Positions 8,300-19,253 are shown, counted from the first letter of the stretch. The stretch is 64,000 nt of DNA from Streptomyces sp. SUK 48 (GCF_009650765.1 NZ_CP045740.1:3448001-3512000); one strand, 5' to 3'. Numbers and translations are program-made. Notes: a model not told the origin generated them from the sequence alone.

Positions 8300-10831
8300 T
8301 CAACCGGTGTAGCGGTACGTCGCGGTAGCTTCCTCGTACAGTCTGCTCACCTCGTCCCGGTCGGCGTCCGGGCCGCGGACCTGGAGGATGTGGTACCGAC
8401 CGTTCAGCAGGATCGCCATGTTGCGTACGTAAAGATCGCGGCCCTGCCCGTCGGTCCAGGTGAACTGCCCCTCGGCCATGGTCCGTCCGCCCACCTCGAT
8501 GGTGCGCAGCCCGGTGGCGGTGGCCCAGCTGGAGTCCCGGTAGGGCTGGAGCTCGCGCTCCTTGTCCCGCTGATAGGCCATCGGATCGCTGCCGTACGCC
8601 GCGGAGCCGTCCCGTCCGGGTACGACCATCAGCTCGAAGTCGCCGTGTGCGTAGACGACTTCGCCGCTGCCGTTCTTCGGGGTGCGCGTCCAGCCCTTGG
8701 CGACGGCGATGTCGAAGCCCTCGGGGTCCTTGCGCAGGGTGAAACCGGCCGGCACGGAGGAGGTGCCGCCCGCCGTGGTGTCGGAGGCGGAGGGGTCCTG
8801 CGGGGAGCCGGAGGACGCGGGGGCCGACCGGCCGGCCGAGGGGGTGGTGCCGGTCCCGCTCGGCCCGTGCCCCGCGTGCTGTTTCGGCATGAACAGCATC
8901 GCGTACGCGACCGCGCCGGCCAGCAGCAGGAGGATCAGCACGAGCAGCGTCCGGCCGAGCCGGCTCGGTGTGCTCCCCTCCTCGCGGTCCCGCCTGTGCC
9001 GGGCGTGCGCGTCGGGCAGCCCGGCGCGGCGCCGCCGCACCAGTTCGCCCCGGCGCCGGACGATCGGCAGCCGCCGGGGGTCGGGCGGCACCGGCACCAC
9101 CCGGGTACCGGCCTCCGGCTCGGGCGCGGACCGCACCAGCGAGCGCAGCCAGCCGCCGAGTTCCTCGAAGCCGGGCCGCTCGGTGGGGTCCTGACGCAGC
9201 AGGGACTCCACCACCGGCCGCAGCGGTCCGCACTCCTCGGCGTACGCGGGCGGCTCCGCGCACACCAACTGCACCAGTTCGGCGGTGGATTCCTCGGGGT
9301 AGGGGGCGTGCCCCTGCACCGCGCGGAACAACAGCGCGCCCAGCGCCCACAGATCGGTGGCGGGCCCGACCGGGGCCGCCAGCTGCCAGTTCTCGTGCAC
9401 GGGCCCGGCCTGCTCCGGCGCCCACCGCTCGGTCACCGGCCCCACCACGGCCATCCGCGCCTGCCGCGCCCGCTCGGCCGCGAGCGCCCCGGCGGGCTGC
9501 CGCGCGCCGGTGGCGGGCGCCGCCTCGTCCCAACGGGCCTGCCCGCGCGGCGGTACGGCGGCGGCCGGGGTGTCGTGCCGCGCGGGTTCGAGACCGCGCG
9601 CCCCGGAATCCGGCGCCCCGTAGGGGCCGGCGGTCCGCGCGGGCGGGGGGACATCGGGGCGGGGGGCGGGTACGGCGGGGTACGGCGAGTCCGCCGGGGG
9701 GCGACGGGACGCCGGCGCGGCGGGGTACGGCGGCACCTCGGGGTGCGGCACCCCCAGGGGCCGCTGGGGATGCGGCGCCCCGTGCGGGTACGGCGCCGGC
9801 CGGGCCGTACCCTCGTTCCCGCTCCCGGCGGCCCGGCCGGCGGCCGTGTCGTCCTCGGCGGGCCGCCGGGCGCCGGGCAGTGCGGCGCGTTCGTCCTGCT
9901 GGGCCTCCTGCACCCGGGCCGCGGCGCGGGCGCCCGCCCGGTACGCGGCGATGGCACCGGCCCGCGCGGCACGGATGTCGGCGCCGCTCTCCAGCGCCCG
10001 CTGCCCCGCCGTACCGGCTGCCTGGGGACCGCCGGGCAGCTCGGGCCCGCCGGGCGCACCGGACACTCCTGGAACCCCCGGCACTCCGGGTGCGCCGGCC
10101 GCCCGTGCCTGGATGGCGGCGCGCCGCGCGGCCTCGGGGTCCACGGCGTCCGGCACAACGATGTCATCGGGCCGCGCGGCACCCGGCTGGACCTCGCCGC
10201 CGTCCTCCTCCGCCCCCGGCACCGGGTCGTACCCGCACAGCGCCTCCTCCGCGGCACCGGCGGCCAGGCCGGTCAGCAGGACGCGGCCGTCGTCGCAGAC
10301 GAGGACCGTGCGGGCGGTGACATTGCGGTGGACCCAGCCGTGGGCGTGCAGGACGCGCAGGGCCATGAGGACGTCGGAGGCGACCTCGGCGGCGCGGTAG
10401 GGCGTGAGCGGGCGCTCGGCGAGGAGCGCGGACAGCGGGCGGGCGGCGACCCACTCGCTGACGATCCACAGCGACCCGCCCTCGGCGAAGACGTCGAAGA
10501 CCTGGTCGAGGCGCGGGTGGTCGGGGATGCGGGCCGCGGCCTGCGCGGCCTCCACGGCGCGCCGCACCGCGGGCTCGGCGGGCCGGCGGGTCGCCGCCCG
10601 TGCGGCCGGTTCGGAACGCTCCCCGCGCCCGCGCGCGGTGAACCCGTCGGGCAGCCCGTCCGCGTCGAGCACCTCGGCCTCGACGACCTCGGGCAGCGGC
10701 ACCTGACGGACCAGCACCTCCTGGCCGCTGTAGGTGTCGAAGGCGCGGGTGACGGCCGGTTCGTAGGCGTCGGACGGCGGCAGCGGCAGGCGGTAGCGGT
10801 CGGCCAGCACCCGGCCCGCGTAGTCGTCCAT
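8300..10831 (-). CDS. Membrane pseudokinase with long Pro/Ala-rich insertion
   Basis: 843 aa with a protein-kinase fold but no catalytic apparatus. There is no glycine loop after DRYRLPL, the ATP Lys position reads VLVRQV (Arg), the HRD triad is HRN (168-170) and DFG is TGL (187-189). Fold residues remain: RTVL after HRN, APEQ (471-474) and DLWALG (493-498). Between the DFG position and APE sits a ~270-residue Pro/Ala/Gly-rich insertion. A transmembrane helix (~626-647) leads to the extracytoplasmic domain shared with the sister kinases (DPEGFDIAVAKGW, GQFTWTDGQG). A likely role is scaffold or allosteric partner of the neighbouring active kinases (inference). Confidence 0.9.
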   Translation of the reverse strand: MDDYAGRVLADRYRLPLPPSDAYEPAVTRAFDTYSGQEVLVRQVPLPEVVEAEVLDADGLPDGFTARGRGERSEPAARAATRRPAEPAVRRAVEAAQAAARIPDHPRLDQVFDVFAEGGSLWIVSEWVAARPLSALLAERPLTPYRAAEVASDVLMALRVLHAHGWVHRNVTARTVLVCDDGRVLLTGLAAGAAEEALCGYDPVPGAEEDGGEVQPGAARPDDIVVPDAVDPEAARRAAIQARAAGAPGVPGVPGVSGAPGGPELPGGPQAAGTAGQRALESGADIRAARAGAIAAYRAGARAAARVQEAQQDERAALPGARRPAEDDTAAGRAAGSGNEGTARPAPYPHGAPHPQRPLGVPHPEVPPYPAAPASRRPPADSPYPAVPAPRPDVPPPARTAGPYGAPDSGARGLEPARHDTPAAAVPPRGQARWDEAAPATGARQPAGALAAERARQARMAVVGPVTERWAPEQAGPVHENWQLAAPVGPATDLWALGALLFRAVQGHAPYPEESTAELVQLVCAEPPAYAEECGPLRPVVESLLRQDPTERPGFEELGGWLRSLVRSAPEPEAGTRVVPVPPDPRRLPIVRRRGELVRRRRAGLPDAHARHRRDREEGSTPSRLGRTLLVLILLLLAGAVAYAMLFMPKQHAGHGPSGTGTTPSAGRSAPASSGSPQDPSASDTTAGGTSSVPAGFTLRKDPEGFDIAVAKGWTRTPKNGSGEVVYAHGDFELMVVPGRDGSAAYGSDPMAYQRDKERELQPYRDSSWATATGLRTIEVGGRTMAEGQFTWTDGQGRDLYVRNMAILLNGRYHILQVRGPDADRDEVSRLYEEATATYRYTG

Positions 10832-11001
10832 CGCGCCTCCCCCTCCCCGGGCCGCCCGGTTTGGTCACATCCGTTCGTCTCGTGGCCCGTTTCGCACCCG
10901 CATCCGGCTCCGTACGGTCCTCAACCATTCACGATACGTGCCGGAGGCAACCCGCACCGCGCGGTTGCCCGATTCCGGCGCCACGAACCGCCCCGGGGAT
11001 C

Positions 11002-12951
11002 CTAGGACTTGGGCTTGAAGGACGCGGTCAGCGTCTTCCAGGTGTCCTTGCGCAGGTCGCCGTCCCAGTCGCCGGCCTTCGCGGTGTACATCAGCGCGTA
11101 CCCGAGGTGGTCGTTCACCACGAAGCCGCGGTCGATGGTGCGGTAGCCGGTGCCGCCGTCGGAGTAGGTGAACTCCCAGTCGGCCGTGTTCCAGTTCCGG
11201 TAGTCCGCCTTCTCGATCCGGATCCGGTGGTACTGGGAGCGCACCATGTAGTGCTCCTGGCTCTTCCAGTCCGCCACCGGGTCGCCCTTGGGCGTGCCGG
11301 TCCAGGCCACGAGCAGCTTCTGCCCGTCGGGGCCGGTGTAGCGGTCGCCGGCCGATCCGTGCGACTGGTACGACCATCCCTTGGGCAGCCCGATCGAGTA
11401 GCCCTGGTCGCCCTCGCGGGTGGAGACGGCGGGCGCGCTCCCGGCGGCGGACGCGCTCGCGCCGGCGTCCTTGCCGGTGCCGGACCCCGTGGCGGTGGGC
11501 GCCGAACTCCCGCCGTCCGTACGGGTGCCGGCCGCCGGGCCCTTGCTCCGCCCCGCCCCGGCGGACGCGCTGGTGCCGGGCGTGGTCCGGGCGGCGCCCT
11601 TGTCGTCCTTGTCGTCACCGCCGCTGAGGGCGACGGCCAGCACGGTGCCGATCACCGCGAGGGCCACCACCACGGCCACGATCACCAGCGTGCGCCTGGG
11701 CACCACGTCCGTGAGCGAGGCCCGCGGCGCGGGCCTGGCCGGCCGGTCCAGGTCCGGCGGCGGCATCACGGGCCAGCCGGAACTGGGCTTCGCCGACGCG
11801 GCGTTGCCCGTCCGGTTCCCGGCCGGGTTCCTGGCGGAGTCCGACGCGGCGGCCGCCCCCGGGCCCTTGCCGGAGCCCCCGGCACCACCGGGAGCCGGCG
11901 CGGAATCGCCGTTCTTCGTCCGGGCCGCGTCCGCCGCGGCACCGGCCGCGGCCCCCGCCGCCGCCTTGCGCACCGAACGCAGCGCGCCGCGCAGCTTCTC
12001 CGCGGCCTCCTCGCCGCGCTTGCCCTCGCCGCCGGGCTGCGCCGGCAGCGGTACGACCCGGGTGGCGTCCAGCGGTTCCGGCTCGCGCGCGTGGATGACC
12101 TTGTTCAGCAGGGCGCGCGCCCCGGCGTCGTCGAGCCGCTCGTCCGGGTCCTTGGTGAGCAGGCCGTAGATGACGTCCCGCAGCGGGCCCGCGTTCTTGG
12201 GCTCGTCCAGCTGCTCGGTCATCACCGCGGTGAGCGTGGCGATCGCCGAGCCCTTGTCGTACGGCGGCACGCCCTCGACCGCCGCGTACAGCAGCCCGCC
12301 GAGCGACCACAGGTCGGCCGCGGGCCCCGGCTTGTGGCCGCGGGCGCGCTCCGGGGAGATGTAGGAGGGGGCGCCGACCAGCATGCCGGTCGAGGTGATG
12401 GACGGGTCGCCCTCGACCTGTGCGATGCCGAAGTCGGTGAGGACGACCCGGCCGTCGTCGGCGATGAGCACGTTGGACGGCTTGACGTCCCGGTGCAGGA
12501 TGCCCTCGCGGTGGGCGGAGCGCAGCACGTCGAGGACGTCGAGGCCCACCTCGGCGGCGCGCCTGGGCTCCAGCACGCCGTCCTCGCGGATGACCTCGGC
12601 GAGGGACTTGCCCTCCACCAGCTCCATGACGATCCAGGGCCGGTCGTCCTCGTCGACCACGTCGAAGACCGTCACCGCGCTGTTGTTGCGGATGCGCGCG
12701 ATCGCCTTGGCCTCACGCAGGGTGCGCGTGATCAGGCGCCGCTTCTCCTCCTCGTCGATGTTCGTCGGGAACCGCAGCTCCTTGACGGCGACGGTACGGC
12801 CGAGGGTCTCGTCCTCGGCGCGCCAGACCGTGCCCATGCCGCCGCGGCCCAGCACGTCTCCCAGCCGGTACCGCCCGGCGAGGAGACGCCGTCCGCTCTT
12901 GCCCTGCCGAGTCTCCTGACGAGATGTCCCCGCCCGCTCCGCGTCCGACAT
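11002..12951 (-). CDS. Receptor-type serine/threonine protein kinase
   Basis: 649 aa from the ATG at 12951 (MSDAERAG), preceded by AGGGGA at suitable distance; the ATG at 12963 lies four codons upstream and is also possible. Motifs: GRGGMGTVW loop, K57 in VAVKEL, HRDVKPSNV (153-161), DFG (173-175), YISPER in the APE position. A long Ala/Gly-rich cytoplasmic linker follows, then a transmembrane helix (RRTLVIVAVVVALAVIG segment) and an extracytoplasmic domain with GYSIGLPKGW and ADWEFTYSDGG. First gene of the array in transcription order; the ~200 bp upstream to glpD probably holds the array's main promoter. Confidence 0.93.
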   Translation of the reverse strand: MSDAERAGTSRQETRQGKSGRRLLAGRYRLGDVLGRGGMGTVWRAEDETLGRTVAVKELRFPTNIDEEEKRRLITRTLREAKAIARIRNNSAVTVFDVVDEDDRPWIVMELVEGKSLAEVIREDGVLEPRRAAEVGLDVLDVLRSAHREGILHRDVKPSNVLIADDGRVVLTDFGIAQVEGDPSITSTGMLVGAPSYISPERARGHKPGPAADLWSLGGLLYAAVEGVPPYDKGSAIATLTAVMTEQLDEPKNAGPLRDVIYGLLTKDPDERLDDAGARALLNKVIHAREPEPLDATRVVPLPAQPGGEGKRGEEAAEKLRGALRSVRKAAAGAAAGAAADAARTKNGDSAPAPGGAGGSGKGPGAAAASDSARNPAGNRTGNAASAKPSSGWPVMPPPDLDRPARPAPRASLTDVVPRRTLVIVAVVVALAVIGTVLAVALSGGDDKDDKGAARTTPGTSASAGAGRSKGPAAGTRTDGGSSAPTATGSGTGKDAGASASAAGSAPAVSTREGDQGYSIGLPKGWSYQSHGSAGDRYTGPDGQKLLVAWTGTPKGDPVADWKSQEHYMVRSQYHRIRIEKADYRNWNTADWEFTYSDGGTGYRTIDRGFVVNDHLGYALMYTAKAGDWDGDLRKDTWKTLTASFKPKS

Positions 12952-13167
12952 GCGTCCCCTCATGCAACCCGCCCTGACAGAGCCTCCATTGTCTCTCACC
13001 CGGCAAGTGCTCCACGCCCTGGGGCCCCTCCCCGGCCCGCCGCGAAGCTCCCCGAAGGCCCCCTTCGCCGTGACGGCATGACGGCCCGTGAGACCCCGGC
13101 GACCCGCGGTGCCGACCCTTCGGTCACACCCGGTCAAACCCCCTGCGCCGAGCCCCTGCGGCGCCCC

Positions 13168-14877
13168 TCAGCCGAGCGGCACGATGTCGGGCGCGCCCAG
13201 CCGTGCCGCGTCCGCCGTCAGGTCGTCGGGCTGTAGCTGGGACTCGCGTTCGGCCTCGACCCGCTTCTCGTAGTGGGCGACCTCGCGTTCGATCTGGTCC
13301 TTGTCCCAGCCGAGGACCGGTGCCATCAGCTCGGCGGCCTCGCGGGCGCTGCGGGTGCCGCGGTCGAAGGTCTCGATGGAGATGCGGGTGCGCCGGGTGA
13401 GGACGTCGTCCAGGTGGCGGGCGCCCTCGTGCGAGGCGGCGTAGACGACCTCGGCGCGCAGATAGTCGTCGGCGGCGCGCAGCGGTTCGCCGAGCGCGGG
13501 GTCCGCCTCGATGAGGTCGAAGATCTCCTCGGCCATCGAGCCGTACCGGTTCAGCAGGTGTTCCACCCGGACCGTGTGCAGTCCGGTGCGGGCGGCTATG
13601 CGGGCCCGCGCGTTCCACAGCGCCTGGTAGCCCTCCGCGCCGAGCAGCGGGGTCTCCTCGGTGACGCAGTCCGCGACGCGCCGGTCCAGGCCGTGCACCG
13701 CCTCGTCGACGGCGTCCTTCGCCATCACCCGGTAGGTGGTGTACTTGCCGCCCGCCACGACCACCAGGCCCGGCGCGGGATGGGCGACCGTGTGCTCGCG
13801 GGAGAGCTTGCTGGTGGCGTCGGACTCGCCGGCCAGCAGCGGCCGCAGCCCCGCGTACACCCCCTGCACGTCGTCGCGGCGCAGCGGCACCGCCAGCACC
13901 GAGTTGACGTGTTCCAGCAGGTAGTCGATGTCGGCGCTGGAGGCGGCCGGATGGGCCTTGTCGAGGTCCCAGCCGGTGTCGGTGGTGCCGACGATCCAGT
14001 GCCGGCCCCAGGGGATGACGAAGAGGACGGACTTCTCGGTGCGCAGGATCAGCCCGCTGGTGGAGTGGATGCGGTCCTTGGGCACGACGAGGTGGATGCC
14101 CTTGGAGGCGCGGACGTGGAACTGGCCGCGCTCGCCCACCATGGCCTGGGTGTCGTCGGTCCACACCCCGGTGGCGTTGACGACCTGCTGGGCGCGCACC
14201 TCGTACTCCCCGCCGCCCTCGACGTCCTGCACCCGGGCGCCGACGACCCGCTCGCCCTCGCGTAGGAACCCGGTGACGCGCGCCCGGTTGGCGACCCGCG
14301 CGCCGTACGACGCCGCGGTGCGCACCAGGGTGGCCACGAGGCGGGCGTCGTCCACCTGGGCGTCGTAGTACTGGAGGGCGCCGACCAGGGCGTCCTTGCG
14401 CAGGCAGGGGGCCACGCGCAGGGCCTGACCGCGGCTCAGGTGGCGGTGCACCGGCAGGCCCCGGCCGTGGCCGCGGGCCATGGACATCGCGTCGTAGAGC
14501 GCCACGCCCGAACCCGCGTACAGCCGCTCCCAGCCGCGGTGCTGCAAGGGGTAGAGGAACGGCACCGGTTTGACCAGGTGCGGGGCGAGCCGCTCCAGGA
14601 GCAGGCCGCGCTCCTTCAACGCCTCGCGGACCAGCGCGAAGTCGAGCATCTCCAGATAGCGCAGTCCGCCGTGGATGAGCTTGCTGGAGCGGCTGGAGGT
14701 GCCGGAGGCCCAGTCCCGGGCCTCGACCAGGCCGGTGGACAGTCCGCGGGTGACGGCGTCCAGCGCGGTGCCCGCGCCGACCACCCCGCCGCCGATCACC
14801 AGTACGTCCAGCTCGTGCTCGGCCATCGCCGCCAGTGCCTCGGCTCGCTGCACCGGTCCCAGGGTCGCTGTCCTCAC
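13168..14877 (-). CDS. glpD: Aerobic glycerol-3-phosphate dehydrogenase (FAD)
   Basis: Membrane-associated flavoenzyme converting glycerol-3-phosphate to dihydroxyacetone phosphate, passing electrons to quinone. The start is the GTG at 14877, preceded by GGGAGG six bases away; an in-frame ATG at 14919 lacks such a site. The 569-aa product has the N-terminal FAD-binding motif VLVIGGGVVGAGTALDA, then SSRSSKLIHGGLRYLE typical of GlpD, PWGRHWIVGTTDTGW in the middle, and the C-terminal GlpD domain. No glycerol kinase or facilitator gene is adjacent, so it is a stand-alone copy. Divergent from the gene at 15160 across 282 bp. Confidence 0.95.
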   Translation of the reverse strand: MRTATLGPVQRAEALAAMAEHELDVLVIGGGVVGAGTALDAVTRGLSTGLVEARDWASGTSSRSSKLIHGGLRYLEMLDFALVREALKERGLLLERLAPHLVKPVPFLYPLQHRGWERLYAGSGVALYDAMSMARGHGRGLPVHRHLSRGQALRVAPCLRKDALVGALQYYDAQVDDARLVATLVRTAASYGARVANRARVTGFLREGERVVGARVQDVEGGGEYEVRAQQVVNATGVWTDDTQAMVGERGQFHVRASKGIHLVVPKDRIHSTSGLILRTEKSVLFVIPWGRHWIVGTTDTGWDLDKAHPAASSADIDYLLEHVNSVLAVPLRRDDVQGVYAGLRPLLAGESDATSKLSREHTVAHPAPGLVVVAGGKYTTYRVMAKDAVDEAVHGLDRRVADCVTEETPLLGAEGYQALWNARARIAARTGLHTVRVEHLLNRYGSMAEEIFDLIEADPALGEPLRAADDYLRAEVVYAASHEGARHLDDVLTRRTRISIETFDRGTRSAREAAELMAPVLGWDKDQIEREVAHYEKRVEAERESQLQPDDLTADAARLGAPDIVPLG

Positions 14878-15159
14878 CGCTGCCTCCCGCTGTCGCTGAC
14901 TCGCTCGCGTCGGCCGCACCCGGAGGGCGAGGCCCGGTTCACCACCACCTCATGCCCAAATTCTGACCGGCATGGCCGACTTCAGCCACCACGCGCCCGC
15001 GGCCTGTGGACAACCAGCGCACATCCCCCGGGAGACACACGAACAGAATCCCACATAACGGTCATATTTACTCCTAGTGTGACAGTGCGCTCGTTCATCC
15101 TGTCCACAGCGGTTGCGCATCCGTTCCACTTCGGTTACTGGGAAGGACGGCCCACGCCA

Positions 15160-16368
15160 ATGCCCGCAGACCTCGCCGTCATCGGACTCGGCCCCTACGG
15201 TTTGCCGCTCGCCCAGGCCGCGGTGGCCGCCGGCATCCCCACGCTCGGCTATGCCACCGGCCCCGAGGAGGGGCCGCTGAGCCCCGCCGAGCTGCGCCGG
15301 ATGCACGCGGCCGGCTTCCGGCGCGCCACCGACCCCCTCCAGCTGGGCCGGGTGCGCACCGCGGTGATCTGCGCGCCCACCCCGCGCGGCGCCGACGGCG
15401 GCCTGGACCTCGGCCAGATCGAGACCGCCGCCCGCACCCTGGCCGGGCGGCTGCGCCCGAACACCACGGTCATCCTGGAGTCGCCGGTCCTGCCGGGCAC
15501 GACCGAGGAATTCCTGTGTCCCCTCCTGGAGGAGGGCTCCGGACTGCGCGCGGGCCGCGACTTCCACCTCGCCTACTCCCCCAGCCGGGTGGACCCCGGC
15601 AACCGCGCGCACGTCCCGGCCGGCACCCCCAAGGTCATCGGCGGTCTCACCCCCGCCTGCACCGAGTCGGCCGCCGCCTTCTACGGGCGGCTCACCGACA
15701 AGGTGGTCCGGGCGCGCGGGCTGCGCGAGGCGGAGGCGGTGCAGCTCCTGGAGACCAACTTCCGGCACGTCAACATCGCGCTGGTCAACGAGATGGCCGT
15801 GCTCTGCCACGAACTCGGCGTGGACCTGTGGGACGTCATCCGCTGCGCCGAGACCAAGCCGTTCGGCTTCCAGGCGTTCCGGCCGGGCCCCGGCGTCGGC
15901 GGCCACGCCCTCCCGCAGGACCTCACCGGACACGCGAACCGCTCCCTGCGCATGGTGGAACTGGCCCAGCAGGTCAACAACCGGATGCCCGGGTACGTCG
16001 TCCAGCGCGCCGCGGCCCTGCTCAACGAGCACGGCAAGTCCGCCCGGGGCGCGCGCGTGCTGCTGCTCGGCGTGACCTACAAGGCGGACCTCCCCGACCA
16101 GCAGGGCGCCCCGGCCCGGGAGATCGCCGGCCGTCTGATGGAGCTGGGCGCGTCCGTGAGCTACCACGACCCCTACGTGCCCGCCTGGAGCGTCCTGGAC
16201 CGGCCGGTCCCGCGCGTCGACTCCCTCTACGAGGCCGCCGCGGCCGCCGACCTGACGATCCTGCTCCAGCAGCACCGCACCTACGACCTCCAGGGCCTGT
16301 CGGTGAAGGCCCAGCTCCTCCTGGACACCCGCGGCGCGACCCCGACGGGGGCCGCGCACCGGCTGTGA
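15160..16368 (+). CDS. Nucleotide-sugar dehydrogenase-like protein, probable pseudoenzyme
   Basis: 402 aa resembling UDP-glucose / UDP-ManNAc dehydrogenases: an N-terminal Rossmann motif GLGPYGLPLA (9-18), a central FRHVNIALVNE helix, FRPGPGVGGH before the active-site loop, and a C-terminal VTYKADLPD domain. The catalytic positions are changed. The nucleophilic Cys in GGHC is Ala (A250), the Lys of the KLLEN helix is Gln (Q195) with the following Asn displaced, the Glu in SPERVDPG is Ser (SPSRVDPG), and the acidic residue ending beta-2 that binds NAD ribose is missing (LGYATG). Normal oxidation of a sugar nucleotide is therefore unlikely. It stands alone between glpD and guaB3, with a strong terminator downstream. 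Confidence 0.85.
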   Translation: MPADLAVIGLGPYGLPLAQAAVAAGIPTLGYATGPEEGPLSPAELRRMHAAGFRRATDPLQLGRVRTAVICAPTPRGADGGLDLGQIETAARTLAGRLRPNTTVILESPVLPGTTEEFLCPLLEEGSGLRAGRDFHLAYSPSRVDPGNRAHVPAGTPKVIGGLTPACTESAAAFYGRLTDKVVRARGLREAEAVQLLETNFRHVNIALVNEMAVLCHELGVDLWDVIRCAETKPFGFQAFRPGPGVGGHALPQDLTGHANRSLRMVELAQQVNNRMPGYVVQRAAALLNEHGKSARGARVLLLGVTYKADLPDQQGAPAREIAGRLMELGASVSYHDPYVPAWSVLDRPVPRVDSLYEAAAAADLTILLQQHRTYDLQGLSVKAQLLLDTRGATPTGAAHRL

Positions 16369-16417
16369 ACCGGTGCGGGCCCCCGCGGGATCACTCGGCC
16401 GAGGGCGCGTGCCGGAA

Positions 16418-16460
16418 GCGCAGGGGCCCGGCCACCGTGTCGGCGGCCGGGCCCCTGCGC
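16418..16460. terminator. Bidirectional terminator hairpin
   Basis: Perfect 16-bp stem (GCGCAGGGGCCCGGCC paired with its complement) around an 11-base loop, between two convergent genes (ends 16368 + and 16479 -). There is no U-tract, as usual for Streptomyces terminators. Confidence 0.85.
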
Positions 16461-16478
16461 GTCGTACGACGTCCCGGG

Positions 16479-17603
16479 TCAGCGCTTGTGCTGGCTGTCC
16501 GCGACCGTCACCTCGACCCGCTGGAACTCCTTGAGCTCGCTGTAGCCGGTGGTGGACATGGCGCGGCGCAGGGCGCCGAAGAGGTTCATCGAGCCGTCCG
16601 GGGTGTGGGACGGGCCGGTGAGGACCTCCTCGAGGGTGCCGACGGTGCCGAGGTCGACCTTCTTGCCGCGCGGCAGCTCCTCGTTGACCGCCTCCATGCC
16701 CCAGTGGTGGCCCTTGCCGGGCGCGTCCGTGGCCCGGGCCAGCGGGGAGCCCATCATCACCGCGTCGGCGCCGCAGGCGATCGCCTTGGGCAGGTCGCCG
16801 GACCAGCCGACGCCGCCGTCCGCGATCACGTGCACATAGCGGCCGCCGGACTCGTCCATGTAGTCGCGGCGGGCCGCGGCCACGTCGGCGACGGCGGTGG
16901 CCATCGGGACCTGGATGCCCAGCACATTGCGCGTGGTGTGCGCGGCGCCGCCGCCGAAGCCGACCAGGACGCCGGCCGCGCCGGTGCGCATCAGGTGCAG
17001 GGCGGCGGTGTAGGTGGCGCAGCCGCCGACGATCACCGGGACGTCCAGCTCGTAGATGAACTGCTTCAGGTTCAGCGGCTCGTGCGAGGAGGACACGTGC
17101 TCGGCGGAGACCGTCGTACCGCGGATGACGAAGATGTCCACGCCCGCGTCCACGACCGCCTTGGAGAACTGGGCGGTGCGCTGCGGGGAGAGCGCGGCCG
17201 CCGTGACCACACCGGAGTCGCGCACCTCCTTGATGCGCGCGCCGATCAGCTCTTCCTTGATGGGCGCCGCGTAGATCTCCTGGAGGCGGCGGGTGGCGCG
17301 CTCGGCCGGCAGCTCGGTGATCTCGTCCAGCAGCGGCTGCGGGTCCTCGTGCCGCGTCCACAGGCCCTCGAGGTTGAGCACGCCGAGGCCGCCCAGCTCG
17401 CCGATGCGGATCGCGGTGGCCGGGGAGACCACGGAGTCCATGGGAGCCGCCAGGAAGGGCAGCTCGAAGCGGTAGGCGTCGATCTGCCAGGCGATCGAGA
17501 CCTCCTTCGGGTCCCGCGTACGGCGGCTGGGGACGACGGCGATGTCGTCGAAGGCGTACGCCCGGCGGCCGCGCTTGCCGCGCCCGATCTCGATCTCAGT
17601 CAC
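16479..17603 (-). CDS. guaB3: GuaB3-family IMP dehydrogenase/GMP reductase-related protein
   Basis: 374-aa TIM-barrel protein of the IMPDH/GMP reductase family. It lacks the CBS module found in the neighbouring guaB product. Visible features: an N-terminal FDDIAVVPSRRT, AAPMDSV phosphate/substrate strand, VIADGGVGWSGDLPKAIACGADAVMMGSPLA phosphate-binding end, and a C-terminal EVLTGPSHTPDGSMN. The usual catalytic GSICTT loop of IMPDH is not present; the equivalent region reads VGFGGGAAHTTRNV. Family members are usually labelled IMPDH-related, and GMP reductase activity has been reported for a cyanobacterial GuaB3. It lies downstream of guaB on the same strand, separated by a terminator hairpin. 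Role in purine balance is inferred. Confidence 0.9.
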   Translation of the reverse strand: MTEIEIGRGKRGRRAYAFDDIAVVPSRRTRDPKEVSIAWQIDAYRFELPFLAAPMDSVVSPATAIRIGELGGLGVLNLEGLWTRHEDPQPLLDEITELPAERATRRLQEIYAAPIKEELIGARIKEVRDSGVVTAAALSPQRTAQFSKAVVDAGVDIFVIRGTTVSAEHVSSSHEPLNLKQFIYELDVPVIVGGCATYTAALHLMRTGAAGVLVGFGGGAAHTTRNVLGIQVPMATAVADVAAARRDYMDESGGRYVHVIADGGVGWSGDLPKAIACGADAVMMGSPLARATDAPGKGHHWGMEAVNEELPRGKKVDLGTVGTLEEVLTGPSHTPDGSMNLFGALRRAMSTTGYSELKEFQRVEVTVADSQHKR

Positions 17604-17663
17604 GTCTGTGGCCTTTCCTGTTGCGTTTCAGCGCCTTCCAGTATCGCCGACGGGCACGGCAAA

Positions 17664-17691
17664 GGCGGCCCCGGATGCTCCCGGGGCCGCC
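17664..17691 (-). terminator. Terminator after guaB
   Basis: Perfect 11-bp stem (GGCGGCCCCGG / CCGGGGCCGCC) with a 6-base loop, followed on the minus strand by TTT. It sits between guaB and guaB3 and would reduce read-through into guaB3. Confidence 0.75.
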
Positions 17692-17708
17692 CTCGGCGCG
17701 CTGTGGGA

Positions 17709-19253
<1,545 letters not shown>

